Counted from the stretch's first letter, positions 1 through 10,296 are shown. The stretch is 64,000 nt of DNA from Geminicoccus harenae (GCF_019800005.1 NZ_JABGCL010000009.1:124001-188000); one strand, 5' to 3'. Program-made: numbers and translations. Notes: generated by a model from the sequence alone, not told the origin.

Positions 1-2092
<2,092 letters not shown>

Positions 2093-2096
<4 letters not shown>

Positions 2097-2761
2097 CCGC
2101 GGGTGACCGTTTCGAGCAGGGACTGGAAGATCGCGCGCCCACCGGTATGGCCGGTGCGCGGATCCACGTGGCATTCGGGATGAGGCATCATGCCGAGCAC
2201 CCGGCCGCTGGCATCGGTGATGCCGGCGATGTTGCGCAGCGAGCCGTTCGGGTTGTCGACATAGCGGAACACCACCCGCCCCTCGCCTTCCAGCCGGTCG
2301 AGCGTCGCCTCGTCGGCCGTGTAGTTGCCATCACCATGGGCGGTGCTGACCAGGAGCTGGTTGCCCTGGCGGAGCCCGGCGGTGAACGGCGTGCCGGCCC
2401 GCTCGACACTCAGCGCGCAGGGATGGCAGATGAAGCGCAGCCCGACATTGCGGACCAGCGCACCCGGCAGCATCCCGGCCTCGCACAGGATCTGGAAGCC
2501 GTTGCACACACCGAGCACATGGCCGCCGGCGCGGGCAAAGTCCGCCACCGCGCGCATGGCCGGCGAGCGGGCGGCGATCGCACCGCAGCGCAGATAGTCG
2601 CCATAGGAGAAGCCGCCCGGGATGCCGACCACGTCGACCGGCGGCAGCTCGGTGGCCTCGTGCCAGACCAGATGGACCTCGGCAAAGCCGGTAGCCTTGA
2701 AGGCGCGCACCAGGTCGCGGTCGCGGTTGGCGCCTGGGAAGGTGACGACGGCGGCACGCAT
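2093..2761 (-). CDS. purQ: Phosphoribosylformylglycinamidine synthase, glutaminase subunit PurQ
   Basis: Class I glutamine amidotransferase subunit of FGAM synthase. It hydrolyses glutamine and passes ammonia to PurL. The 222-residue length is normal for the family. The protein opens with the typical [14 protein letters not shown] and has the oxyanion segment [16 protein letters not shown]. The nucleophile is Cys86 in GVCNGFQ, and the other two triad members are His194 and Glu196 in PHPE. It sits 7 bp after purS and overlaps purL by ATGA, so the three subunits are translated together in fixed proportion. All catalytic residues are present and nothing is unusual. Confidence 0.97.
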
Positions 2762-2768
2762 CAGCGGG

Positions 2769-3014
2769 TCACTCTTCCACCGTGAATCGGTAGCTCTCGA
2801 TCACCGGGTTGGCGAGCAGCTTCTCGCACATCGCCTTGACCGAGGCCTCGGCCGCCGCGCGGTCGCCAGCTTCCAGGTCGAAGGTGAAGACCCGCGTCTT
2901 GCGCAGCCCGCTCACCCCCTCGAAGCCCAGATGGAGCAGCGAGCGCTCGATCGTGACCGCCTCCGGGTCGAGCACGCCCTGCTTCAGGCCCACTTCCACG
3001 CTGACCTTCACCAC
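2769..3014 (-). CDS. purS: Phosphoribosylformylglycinamidine synthase subunit PurS
   Basis: Small structural subunit (81 residues) that dimerises and bridges PurL and PurQ, helping ammonia transfer in FGAM synthase. The sequence is a standard PurS: a beta-strand start MVKVSVEVGLKQGVLDPEA, the central GFEGVSGLRKTRVFTFDLE, and a C-terminal NPVIESYRFTVEE. It is the first gene of purSQL. A well-matched promoter (3054-3082) lies 40 bp upstream, so purSQL can be transcribed independently of purC and of the RTX gene between them. Confidence 0.96.
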   Translation of the reverse strand: MVKVSVEVGLKQGVLDPEAVTIERSLLHLGFEGVSGLRKTRVFTFDLEAGDRAAAEASVKAMCEKLLANPVIESYRFTVEE

Positions 3015-3053
3015 CTGTCTCCGTAAGCCGCTGCCAACTTTGCCGCGGCCCTT

Positions 3054-3082
3054 CCCTAGTCCCAGCCCGGCTTGTGGACAAG
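3054..3082 (-). promoter_or_regulatory. Promoter for purSQL
   Basis: On the minus strand the -35 CTTGTC (3082-3077) is separated by exactly 17 nt from the -10 CTAGGG (3059-3054). The predicted transcript starts about 30-35 nt before the purS ATG. The same CTTG-N19-CTA layout recurs at tRNA-Leu and at the Frc-like binding-protein gene. It lies between the stop of the RTX gene (3097) and purS. Confidence 0.6.
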
Positions 3083-3093
3083 CATGCCGGGCT
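3064..3093 (-). terminator. Hairpin after the RTX gene, overlapping the purS -35
   Basis: Nested inverted repeat: outer arms AGCCCGGC (3064-3071) and GCCGGGCT (3086-3093), inner palindrome GCTTGTGGACAAGC (3070-3083). It begins 4 bp beyond the RTX stop codon and has no T-run. It could end the RTX transcript. Because its core contains the purS -35 hexamer, it could also be a regulator site. The sequence does not decide between these. Confidence 0.4.
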
Positions 3094-3096
3094 CCT

Positions 3097-4635
3097 TCAG
3101 AGCCAGGTCTCCACGTCGTTCCTCGCCAGGTGGTTGATGCCGACCAGGAAGATCTCCTGCGTCTGGAGGGGAACCAGCCCGCTGATGAAGCCCAGATCGA
3201 TGAGCAGCCCCTGCTGGTCGATGCCGTCCACGCTGCGCGTCACCAATGCCGTCCCGCGGTCGAACGTGTCGACCTGTAGGTTGCCGTCGGTGTCGAGCAT
3301 GTGGAACATGATGAACACGTCCTCATCGAACCCGAAGACCAGGGTGTCCTCGCCGTTCGTGAAGTCGCCGATCGTGAGATGCATGGGACGTTCATCGAGC
3401 GGGAAGAACTTGCTCGAACCGTGCTCGATGGTGATCCGGTCCCGGCCTTGGCCGCCAATCAGCAGGTCGTTGCCGGGCCCGGCCAGGAGGCGGTCGTCGC
3501 CGTCGCCGCCGTCGAGACGGTCGTCACCAGAAAGGGCGGGGTCCACCACACCGCGCCCCTGGTGGTCGCCGCGCAGCACGTCCTCGCCCGCACCGCCGCT
3601 CAGGATGTCGTTGCCGCTGTCGCCCTGCAGGACGTCCTCGCCCGCCCCACCATCCAGGATGTCGTGGCCAGTGCCACCGAAGATATGGTCCTCACCCCCC
3701 TCGCCCAGCACGACATCGTCGCCGGCCCCGCCTTCGATTCGATCCGAACCAGGCCCGCCTCTCACCTCGTCGTTGCCGCCGCCCGCCAGGATCACGACGG
3801 AATCCTCGCCGGCGCCGAACCCTTCCGGATCATCCGTGCCCGTCAGCGTGAACGGCGTGCGGGAGCCGAAATTGCCGATCGCCTCGGGCGCCAGTTCCGT
3901 CACGCCGAACAGGGTGATCGTCTGCGCGGAGCCGTGCGGCAGGTTCAGCGCTTCCACGAGGTCGAGCAGCAGCGAGTTCCGCGTCTGGCCCTCGACCGTC
4001 ACGGCCTGGATCGTCGCCGCCCGGTCGCCGTCGCCCAGCCGGCCGGACTGGTTGTCATCCAGGAGATCGAAGCTCAGCCGGACGATGTCGGCGGACTGCC
4101 TGGGCTCGATCACGCCGGCGCTCCAGATCGCGACCAGCCGGTCGAAGGACTGGAAGTCGAGGATGATGTCCCGGCCGCTTTGCAGATCGACGCCCTGGTA
4201 GCGCTGGATCACGAAGTCGAACTCGTCGGCGCCGCTGCCGCCTTCCAGCAGGTCATGCCCCGGTCCGCCGAACAGGAAGTCGTCGCCCTGCCCGCCGGAC
4301 AGCCGGTCATTGCCGGTGCCGCCGGACAGGATGTCCGTGTCGGTGTTGCCGAACAGCAGGTCGTCGCCCGCCCCCCCGGCGATCACGTCACGGCCGGCAT
4401 CACCGAAGATCTGGTCGTTGCCGTCGTTGCCGAGCAGTTCGTCCGCGCCCGGCCCGCCCAGCAGCCGGTCGTGGCCCAGCCCACCCTCGATATGGTCGGC
4501 CCCGGATCCGCCCGCGATACGATCGTTTCCGGCTCTGCCCAAGAGGAAGTCCTCCCTGGCCAGACCGTCGATGCGATCGTCCTCCAGCGTTCCCCGGATG
4601 GAGTCTTCACTGGTGGATCCGGTCAATGTCGCCAT
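3097..4635 (-). CDS. RTX (haemolysin-type calcium-binding repeat) protein, probably secreted by a type I system
   Basis: 512 residues. Two blocks of GGxGxDxUx nonapeptides, about residues 15-140 and 285-395, are separated by some 140 non-repeat residues that include DFQSFDRLVAIWSAG. A 110-residue non-repeat C-terminus follows. There is no N-terminal signal peptide, as expected for RTX proteins exported through an ABC/MFP/TolC channel by a C-terminal signal. The repeats bind calcium as parallel beta-rolls once outside the cell. No protease, lipase or pore-forming domain is recognisable, so the role is unknown. It has its own AGGAGG ribosome site 6 nt before the ATG. It sits between purC (63 bp upstream) and purS and has no visible link to purine synthesis. 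No export genes are nearby. Confidence 0.88.
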   Translation of the reverse strand: MATLTGSTSEDSIRGTLEDDRIDGLAREDFLLGRAGNDRIAGGSGADHIEGGLGHDRLLGGPGADELLGNDGNDQIFGDAGRDVIAGGAGDDLLFGNTDTDILSGGTGNDRLSGGQGDDFLFGGPGHDLLEGGSGADEFDFVIQRYQGVDLQSGRDIILDFQSFDRLVAIWSAGVIEPRQSADIVRLSFDLLDDNQSGRLGDGDRAATIQAVTVEGQTRNSLLLDLVEALNLPHGSAQTITLFGVTELAPEAIGNFGSRTPFTLTGTDDPEGFGAGEDSVVILAGGGNDEVRGGPGSDRIEGGAGDDVVLGEGGEDHIFGGTGHDILDGGAGEDVLQGDSGNDILSGGAGEDVLRGDHQGRGVVDPALSGDDRLDGGDGDDRLLAGPGNDLLIGGQGRDRITIEHGSSKFFPLDERPMHLTIGDFTNGEDTLVFGFDEDVFIMFHMLDTDGNLQVDTFDRGTALVTRSVDGIDQQGLLIDLGFISGLVPLQTQEIFLVGINHLARNDVETWL

Positions 4636-4698
4636 GCCTGCCTCCTGGCCCTGACGGGCCGGAGCATGGCATGAAGTTGAAACACACGAACAGAAATT

Positions 4699-5469
4699 CT
4701 ACTGGACGGTATCCGTACCGCGCAGGTCCCGCGGCCCGGCCTCCGGCAGGATGCCCAGCCGGCGGGCGACTTCCTGGTAGCCTTCCTCGACCTTGCCGAG
4801 GTCGCGCCGGAAACGGTCCTTGTCGTAGCGCTCGCCGGTCTTGACGTCCCAGAGGCGGCAGTTGTCCGGGCTGATCTCGTCGGCCAGCACGATCCGGAAC
4901 TCCTCCTCCTCCCAGAGCCGGCCGAACTCCAGCTTGAAGTCGACCAGGCGCAGGCCGACCGAGACCAGGAGGCCGCTCAGGAAGTCGTTGATCCGCAGCG
5001 ACAGGTTCAGGATCTCGTCGATCTCCTGGTAGGTCGCCCAGCCGAACGCGGTGATGTGCTCCTCGGTGACCAGCGGGTCGCCCAGCTTGTCGTCCTTGTA
5101 GTAGAACTCGACGATCGAGCGGGTGAGCTGCGTCCCCTCCTCGATGCCGAACCGGGTGGCGATCGAGCCGGCCGCCACGTTGCGGATCACCACCTCGAGT
5201 GGGATGATCTCGACCTCGCGGATCAGTTGCTCGCGCATGTTCAGGCGGCGCATGAAATGGGTCGGGATGTTGATCTCGTGCAGCCGCAGCATGATGTACT
5301 CGCTGATGCGGTTGTTGAGCACGCCCTTGCCGGTGATGACGCCCTTCTTCTGGTTATTGAAGGCGGTGGCGTCGTCCTTGAAGTACTGGATCAGGGTGCC
5401 GGGCTCGGGTCCCTCGAAGAGGATCTTCGCCTTGCCCTCGTAAACTTGGCGGCGGCGACTCATCTGCAC
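4699..5469 (-). CDS. purC: SAICAR synthetase PurC
   Basis: Phosphoribosylaminoimidazole-succinocarboxamide synthase joins aspartate to CAIR with ATP in purine synthesis. 256 residues, normal for the bacterial form. Visible motifs are [11 protein letters not shown] near the N-terminus, [27 protein letters not shown], the [16 protein letters not shown] signature, and [14 protein letters not shown] carrying the ATP-site acidic residues. Met1 and Met3 are both usable starts; the family core begins at [12 protein letters not shown] promoter with 17-nt spacing lies at 5543-5571. The next gene downstream is the RTX gene rather than purS. Confidence 0.96.
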   Translation of the reverse strand: MQMSRRRQVYEGKAKILFEGPEPGTLIQYFKDDATAFNNQKKGVITGKGVLNNRISEYIMLRLHEINIPTHFMRRLNMREQLIREVEIIPLEVVIRNVAAGSIATRFGIEEGTQLTRSIVEFYYKDDKLGDPLVTEEHITAFGWATYQEIDEILNLSLRINDFLSGLLVSVGLRLVDFKLEFGRLWEEEEFRIVLADEISPDNCRLWDVKTGERYDKDRFRRDLGKVEEGYQEVARRLGILPEAGPRDLRGTDTVQ

Positions 5470-5542
5470 TCTCCGACGGGGAACGAAACAAGGGCGCGCG
5501 CGGTCTCGTCACTCCGCGGGCACCCCTTGGCAACGCGCGCGC

Positions 5543-5571
5543 TTGTAGCGGTCCGGGCCGGCACTGACAAC
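5543..5571 (-). promoter_or_regulatory. Promoter for purC
   Basis: Minus-strand -35 GTTGTC (5571-5566), 17-nt spacer, -10 CTACAA (5548-5543). The predicted 5' leader is about 65-70 nt. It lies in the 124-bp gap downstream of the reductase gene, so purC need not depend on read-through from it. The pattern matches the purS and tRNA-Leu promoters. Confidence 0.5.
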
Positions 5572-5593
5572 GTCGTCGTAGGTCCGCCCTCCG

Positions 5594-6577
5594 TCAGGCC
5601 TGCCCGTAGAGGCCGAGCACGCGGGCACGGGCGGTGACCAGGGCATGGACGGAGGCCAGGTTCGGGCTGTCCAGCCCGGCCATCCGGCCGAGTTCCAGCA
5701 CGGCGGTGACCAGCGCGTCGATCTCGAGCGGGCGGCCGCGCTCCAGGTCCTGGAGCATGGAGGTCTTGTGCGCGCCGGTGGCGCCCGCGGCATCGATCCG
5801 CTTCTCCACCTCCATGAGGAAGCGGGCGCCCATCGCCTCGCCGATCCCCCGGGCCTCGGTCATCACCCGCCGGCACAGGGCGCGCAGCTCCGGGTCGGCG
5901 GTGATGTCCCCGAGCGTGGCGCCGGTGAGGGCACTCACCGGATTGAAGCAGCAATTGCCCCAGAGCTTGGTCCAGATGTCATCGCGCAGCCGCGGGCGGA
6001 CCGGCGCCTTCAGCCCGGCCGCGATCATCGCCTGCGACAGGCGCTGCACCCGCTCGCTGCGCTCGCCGGTAGGCTCGCCCAGGTCGAAGCGCTCGGAGGC
6101 GATGTGCCGGATCACGCCCGGGCCGACGATCTCCGCTGCCGGCCAGACGACGCAGCCGATCGCCCGCTCCGGGCCGATGCCTGCCCAGATCCGCCCCCCC
6201 GGGTCGACCGCCTCGACCCGCCGGTTCTCGAACGGCCCCTTCAGGCCATAGGTGTACCACCACGGCACGCCGTTCGCGGCAGTCACCACCGCACCACCGT
6301 CTCCGCACAGATGGCGGATGCCGTCGACGGCGCCGGCGACCTGGTGGGCCTTGAGGGCCACCACGACGTAATCGGCCGGGCGCATGGAAAGCGGGTCCTC
6401 GGCCGCCTCCACCCGTACCTGGAATTCCTCGCCACCTGCCTGAACGGTCAGGCCGTCCACCTGGAGGGCTGCCAGATGCGGCCCGCGCGCGACCACCGCG
6501 ACCTCCACGCCGGAGCGGGCGAGCTTGCCGGCCAGATAGCCGCCGATCGCCCCGGCGCCATAGACGCACACCCGCAT
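5594..6577 (-). CDS. Ketopantoate reductase-family (PanE-like) 2-dehydropantoate 2-reductase
   Basis: 327 residues from an ATG that overlaps the stop of the upstream ligase gene by one base (TGATG). The N-terminal Rossmann domain opens with VCVYGAGAIGGYLAGKL. Substrate-binding and catalytic elements of the family are present: Asn102 in AANGVPWW and Lys204 in IWTKLWGNCCFNPVSALTGA. Members reduce 2-keto acids with NADPH; ketopantoate to pantoate is the classical reaction, but many PanE paralogues serve other 2-keto or 2-hydroxy acids. Pairing with an acyl-CoA synthetase, with no panB or panC nearby, makes a catabolic role more likely than pantothenate synthesis. The precise substrate is unknown. 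Confidence 0.85.
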   Translation of the reverse strand: MRVCVYGAGAIGGYLAGKLARSGVEVAVVARGPHLAALQVDGLTVQAGGEEFQVRVEAAEDPLSMRPADYVVVALKAHQVAGAVDGIRHLCGDGGAVVTAANGVPWWYTYGLKGPFENRRVEAVDPGGRIWAGIGPERAIGCVVWPAAEIVGPGVIRHIASERFDLGEPTGERSERVQRLSQAMIAAGLKAPVRPRLRDDIWTKLWGNCCFNPVSALTGATLGDITADPELRALCRRVMTEARGIGEAMGARFLMEVEKRIDAAGATGAHKTSMLQDLERGRPLEIDALVTAVLELGRMAGLDSPNLASVHALVTARARVLGLYGQA

Positions 6578-8109
6578 CAGCCGAGCCCCAGCTTCGCCGC
6601 CAAGCCGATGCGCTGCAGCTTGCCGGTAGCACCTTTGGGGATCTCGTTCAGGATCAAGACGCGGCGCGGCACCTTGAAGGCCACCAGCCGGGCTGCCGCG
6701 AAGTCGCGGATCTCCCGCTCGCTGGCGGTCATGCCGTCGCGCAGCACCACGGCGATCGCCACCTCCTCGCCGAGCTTCTCGTGCGGCATGGCGAAGGTGA
6801 CGCACTGGCGTACGGCCGGATGGTCCATCACCACCTCGTCCACCTCCAAGGGACTGACCTTCTCGCCGCCCCGGTTGATGATCTCCTTCAGCCGCCCGGT
6901 GATGCGCAGATAGCCCTCCTCGTCCATGCGGCCCTGGTCGCCGGTCCGGAACCAGCGCTGCCCGTCGTGCTCGAAGAAGGCCGCCGCGTTGGCGGACGGG
7001 TTGGCCTCGTAGCCGGGCGTCACGTTCGGCCCCGAGATCACCACCTCGCCTTCCTCGCCCGGCGGCAGCATGTCGCCCGCGGCCGTGCACACCCTGACCT
7101 CCGGGCCGGCAGCGATCCCGACCGAGCCCGGCTTGCGCGGTGCCGGCGGCAGCGGGTTGCTGGTCATCTGGTGGGCGGCCTCGGTCATGCCGTAGCTCTC
7201 GATCACCGGGCAGCCGAACACCTGCTCCAGTTCCAGCATGACCTGGGCAGGCAGCGAGGCCGAGGACGAGCGCAGGAGGCGCAGGCCCGCCCGCGCCAGC
7301 GCCTCCCGGTTGCGTCCGGCCCTGGCCAGGATTGCCTGGTACATGGTCGGCACCGCGGTCATCCAGGTGGCACCGCTGCCGTCCAGCTCGCGGAAGAAGC
7401 GCAGCGCGTCGAAGCCGCCTTCCGGCGCGGTCAGGGAGCCGCCCGTCGCCAGCGGGGCGAGCGTGCCGGCGATCAGGCCATGGATGTGGAACAGCGGCAT
7501 GACCGTGAAGCAGCGATCCTCCGCGCCGAGCTGGAGCGTGGCACCGATATGGCGGGCCGAGGCCGCGAGGTTCGCCTGGGTCAGCGGCACGATCTTGGGC
7601 CGCGAGGTGGTGCCCGAGGTGTGGAGCACCAGGGCCACGTCGTCCGGCCCGGGTGCGGTCGCCGCCACGGCCGGCTGCGCTGATCCCTCCGCCTCCAGCC
7701 GGAAGGCACCGGCCGGGCCGTCCGGATCCTCGTGCAGGCGCAGGATCGTGCAGCCTCTGGCTTGTGCCACCGCGATGGCGGAGCTCTCCGCCCCGGCGGC
7801 GACCACCAGTGCCTGGGCACCGAGGTCGCCCAGATAGAAGTCGAACTCCTCGGCCCGGTAGGCCTGGTTCAGCGGGGCGGTGGTGGCGCACTGGGCGATC
7901 GCCACGAAGGCGCTGGCCATGGCCGGCCGGTTCGGCAGGACGATCGCGACCCGGTCACCCGGGCCGATCCCGATCCCGGCCAGCATCGCCCGGGTTGCTT
8001 CGGTCAGCCGGGCGAGCCCGCCATGATCCAGCGCCGGGCGCCCGGGTCCCAGGATCGCCGGTGCCTGCGGGCTGGCCGCCTGGAGCAGTGCCGTCATGGT
8101 CGTCGTCAT
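6577..8109 (-). CDS. AMP-forming acyl-CoA synthetase, oxalyl-CoA synthetase (AAE3/Pcs60)-like
   Basis: 510-residue ANL-superfamily ligase that activates a carboxylate with ATP and couples it to CoA. Motifs: phosphate loop HTSGTTSRPK (163-172), LFHIHGLIAG, the adenine motif ESYGMTEAAHQMTSNPLPP, GWFRTGDQG-type hinge (here RWFRTGDQGRMDEEGYL), and GRLKEIINRGGEKVSPLEVD. The segment from TSGTTSRPK through NPLPPAPRKPGSVG matches, from memory, the plant/yeast oxalyl-CoA synthetase branch better than fatty-acid or acetate ligases. I chose ATG 8109, which has GGGAGG upstream, over a 30-residue longer form with poor composition. It is coupled to the PanE-like reductase. Oxalate or a related small dicarboxylate is a reasonable guess for the substrate. 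Confidence 0.85.
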   Translation of the reverse strand: MTTTMTALLQAASPQAPAILGPGRPALDHGGLARLTEATRAMLAGIGIGPGDRVAIVLPNRPAMASAFVAIAQCATTAPLNQAYRAEEFDFYLGDLGAQALVVAAGAESSAIAVAQARGCTILRLHEDPDGPAGAFRLEAEGSAQPAVAATAPGPDDVALVLHTSGTTSRPKIVPLTQANLAASARHIGATLQLGAEDRCFTVMPLFHIHGLIAGTLAPLATGGSLTAPEGGFDALRFFRELDGSGATWMTAVPTMYQAILARAGRNREALARAGLRLLRSSSASLPAQVMLELEQVFGCPVIESYGMTEAAHQMTSNPLPPAPRKPGSVGIAAGPEVRVCTAAGDMLPPGEEGEVVISGPNVTPGYEANPSANAAAFFEHDGQRWFRTGDQGRMDEEGYLRITGRLKEIINRGGEKVSPLEVDEVVMDHPAVRQCVTFAMPHEKLGEEVAIAVVLRDGMTASEREIRDFAAARLVAFKVPRRVLILNEIPKGATGKLQRIGLAAKLGLG

Positions 8110-8238
8110 TGCCTGCCTGCCTCCCGGCCCGGTTCCCGCCGCATCGATCCTGGTCGCACGCGGCCGGTATCGCCGCAAGCCGATCGGGGCTGCCGGCACC
8201 AGATGTCCCAGCGGCCACAGAGGTGGTGACGCCGCAAC

Positions 8239-8273
8239 CTCCCGTCGCTAGTTTCCCGGTCGTTTGACGGGAG
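8239..8273 (+). promoter_or_regulatory. Inverted repeat flanking a -10-like CTAG before gguC
   Basis: Perfect 8-bp arms CTCCCGTC (8239-8246) and GACGGGAG (8266-8273) surround CTAGTT (8248-8253), a probable -10 lying 38 bp before the gguC ATG. The right arm stops just short of the GGGGA ribosome site. Arms straddling the -10 suggest a repressor operator; an mRNA hairpin is possible only if transcription starts further upstream. No convincing -35 hexamer is visible. Confidence 0.35.
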
Positions 8274-8285
8274 TAGGGGATCGGC

Positions 8286-9269
8286 ATGAACCTGGTTCAA
8301 TTCAAGACGGCGCATGGTGGCCGGGCCGTCGCGGTGGTCGAGGGCGGCGAGCTGCGCGTCGTGGACCGGGCGACGACCGTCTACGGCTTGGCCTTGGCTG
8401 CGGTCGCCGCGGGCGAGGGTCTGGAGAAGGTCGTGGCCGAGCGGCTGAGCGACCAGACCGAGGATTACGAGGCGGTGATCGCGGAGAAGCGGCTGCTGAC
8501 ACCGCTCGACCATCCCGATCCGGCCCATCTGCTGGTGACGGGCACCGGTCTCACCCATCTCGGCAGTGCCGCCACCCGCGACGCCATGCACGTGGTCGAG
8601 CCCGAGAAGCTCACCGACAGCATGAAGATGTTCAAGATGGGCATCGAGGGCGGCAAGCCCGCCCAGGGCGAGATCGGCGTGCAGCCGGAATGGTTCTACA
8701 AGGGCGATGGCGGCTCGATCGTGCCGCCCGAGGCGGCGCTGGACTATCCAGGCTTTGCCGAGGACGGCGGCGAGGAGCCGGAGATCTGCGGCCTGTACCT
8801 GATCGGCCCGGACGGCACGCCGTGGCGGCTGGGCTTCGCGCTAGGCAACGAGTATTCCGACCATGTGACCGAGCGGGTCAACTATCTCTGGCTGGCCCAT
8901 TCCAAGCTTCGGACCTCGAGCTTCGGCCCGGAACTGCGGATCGGCGCGCTGCCGGACCGGGTCGAGGGCACCTCCTCGATTCTGCGCGACGGCAAGACGC
9001 TGTGGTCCAAGCCGTTCGTGTCCGGCGAGGACGCGATGTCCCACACGCTCGCCAACCTGGAGCACCACCACTTCAAGTACGACTTCTTCCGCCGGCCCGG
9101 CGACGTGCATGTCCATTATTTCGGCACGGCGACGCTCAGCTTCGCGGACGGGATCAAGGCGCAGCCCGGCGACGTGTTCGAGATCCAGGCGGAGCCGTTC
9201 GGCAGGCCGCTGCGCAACCCGCTGGGCGAGAAGCGCGAAGACCGGCCGGTGCTCGTCCGCGACCTCTGA
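8286..9269 (+). CDS. gguC: GguC/AraD1-family protein (fumarylacetoacetate hydrolase-related, sugar-acid metabolism)
   Basis: 327 residues. It resembles the GguC/AraD1 group: MNLVQFKTAHGGRAVAVVEGGELRVV at the start, TVYGLALAAVAAGEGL, then a fumarylacetoacetase-like core with TGTGLTHLGSA, GIEGGKPAQGEIGVQPEWFYKGDG, EEPEICGLYLIGPDG and GFALGNEYSDHVTERVNYLWLAHSKL. Acidic and His residues suited to metal binding are present. Relatives encoded beside sugar ABC transporters dehydrate 2-keto-3-deoxy-pentonates such as L-KDA; that activity is inferred here, not shown. It is transcribed alone, divergent from the ligase gene, with a possible operator in front. The nearest compatible sugar transporter in the window is the FrcBCA-like one about 40 kb away. 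Confidence 0.75.
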   Translation: MNLVQFKTAHGGRAVAVVEGGELRVVDRATTVYGLALAAVAAGEGLEKVVAERLSDQTEDYEAVIAEKRLLTPLDHPDPAHLLVTGTGLTHLGSAATRDAMHVVEPEKLTDSMKMFKMGIEGGKPAQGEIGVQPEWFYKGDGGSIVPPEAALDYPGFAEDGGEEPEICGLYLIGPDGTPWRLGFALGNEYSDHVTERVNYLWLAHSKLRTSSFGPELRIGALPDRVEGTSSILRDGKTLWSKPFVSGEDAMSHTLANLEHHHFKYDFFRRPGDVHVHYFGTATLSFADGIKAQPGDVFEIQAEPFGRPLRNPLGEKREDRPVLVRDL

Positions 9270-9364
9270 GCCCGTCACCGGACCGTCACCGCGGCATCGA
9301 ACGTCGATCACCGTCCGGGCCTAGCACTTCCTGCGTGACCGATGGCGTACAGGAGGCAGGCGGC

Positions 9365-9436
9365 ATGCTCGTTCCCCGGGACATCGGGATGGCCTCGGAC
9401 AAGGTGAAGGTGCTGCGCGGGCAGCGGTTCCCGTGA
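9365..9436 (+). CDS. Possible 23-residue leader/small ORF
   Basis: ATG at 9365 is preceded by AGGAGG at 9351-9356 and by a CTAG (9321) 44 bp upstream, the same distance as at several real starts here. It encodes MLVPRDIGMASDKVKVLRGQ plus three more residues. Its stop overlaps a GTG (9433, GTGA) that opens the reading frame running into the acetyltransferase, so translational coupling is possible. Product unrecognised; chance occurrence or a gene remnant is quite possible. The rest of 9270-9564 shows nothing else that I can support. Confidence 0.25.
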   Translation: MLVPRDIGMASDKVKVLRGQRFP

Positions 9437-9564
9437 GCGCCTGCTCCTGGGCGGATGAAGTTGCAGTGCTGCGACCCGGCCGCCTTCATCCCGCGCGCGA
9501 TCCCGGCGGCCGCGGTCATGGCCGACCGGATCCCGGCGCGGATCAGCCGCCGGTTCATTCGGCG

Positions 9565-10221
9565 ATGAGCTATGTCGAGCGCCACCCCGCGGAGAACGAC
9601 CCGGGCCAGCCGCCGCTCTCGCCGGATGGCCCCTCGCTCCATCCTCATGCCGAGGTGCTCCGCTCCGGGTTCGGCGGCTGGACGGCGGTGGGTGCCCGCA
9701 GTTCGGTCGTCGAGACGCAGATGGGCGAATATTCCTATGTCGTGAACGACGCCCAGATCATCTACGCCACCATCGGCAAGTTCTGCTCGATCGCCGCCCA
9801 TACGAGGATCAACCCGGGCAACCACCCGACCTGGCGCGCCTCGCAGCATCACTGGCTCTACCGCGCCGCCGGTTACCGGCTGGGCGAGGACGAAGCCGAG
9901 TTCTTCAGCTGGCGGCGCGCCCATGCCGTGTCCATCGGCCATGACGTGTGGATCGGCCATGGTGCCGTGATCCTGGCCGGCACCCGGATCGGCAATGGTG
10001 CCGTGATCGGTGCCGGGGCGGTGGTGAGCAAGGCGGTGGCACCCTACCAGATCGTAGGCGGGGTACCGGCCAGGCCGCTGCGGCCGCGCTTCGAGCCGGC
10101 CATCGTCGAGCAGCTGGAAGCGCTGGCCTGGTGGGACTGGCCCCACGACCGCCTGGCCCGGGCCATCGACGATTTCCGCCACCTGCCGATCGAGGCGTTC
10201 CTCGAAAAATACCCGGCCTGA
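9565..10221 (+). CDS. Hexapeptide-repeat acetyltransferase of the phosphonate-associated family
   Basis: 218 residues from ATG 9565, ending in the left-handed beta-helix pattern of hexapeptide acyltransferases. The core TQMGEYSYVVNDAQIIYATIG, KFCSIAAHTRINPGNHPTWRASQHH, RRAHAVSIGHDVWIGHGAVILAGTRIGNGAVIGAGAVVSK and LAWWDWPHDRL correspond closely to the transferase family often linked with phosphonate (phn) genes and to xenobiotic acetyltransferases. The catalytic-type His is in NPGNHP. No other phn gene is present, so the acceptor is unknown. A longer form from GTG 9433 would add 44 Pro/Gly/Arg-rich residues unlike family N-termini. The 9565 start has no clear ribosome site. nanE follows after 75 bp that include a T6 run. 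Confidence 0.8.
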   Translation: MSYVERHPAENDPGQPPLSPDGPSLHPHAEVLRSGFGGWTAVGARSSVVETQMGEYSYVVNDAQIIYATIGKFCSIAAHTRINPGNHPTWRASQHHWLYRAAGYRLGEDEAEFFSWRRAHAVSIGHDVWIGHGAVILAGTRIGNGAVIGAGAVVSKAVAPYQIVGGVPARPLRPRFEPAIVEQLEALAWWDWPHDRLARAIDDFRHLPIEAFLEKYPA

Positions 10222-10296
10222 GCAGCATTTTTTCGCTGTTCCCCGGCGCACCTGCTGCCAAGACTGCGGCCAGCAGCGGGCAGCCCAGGGCGGATC

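Noticed and set aside
10222..10296. Intrinsic terminator with T6 after the acetyltransferase gene
   Set aside because: The T-run is preceded by no stable stem; only a 4-bp CAGC/GCTG pairing brackets it.
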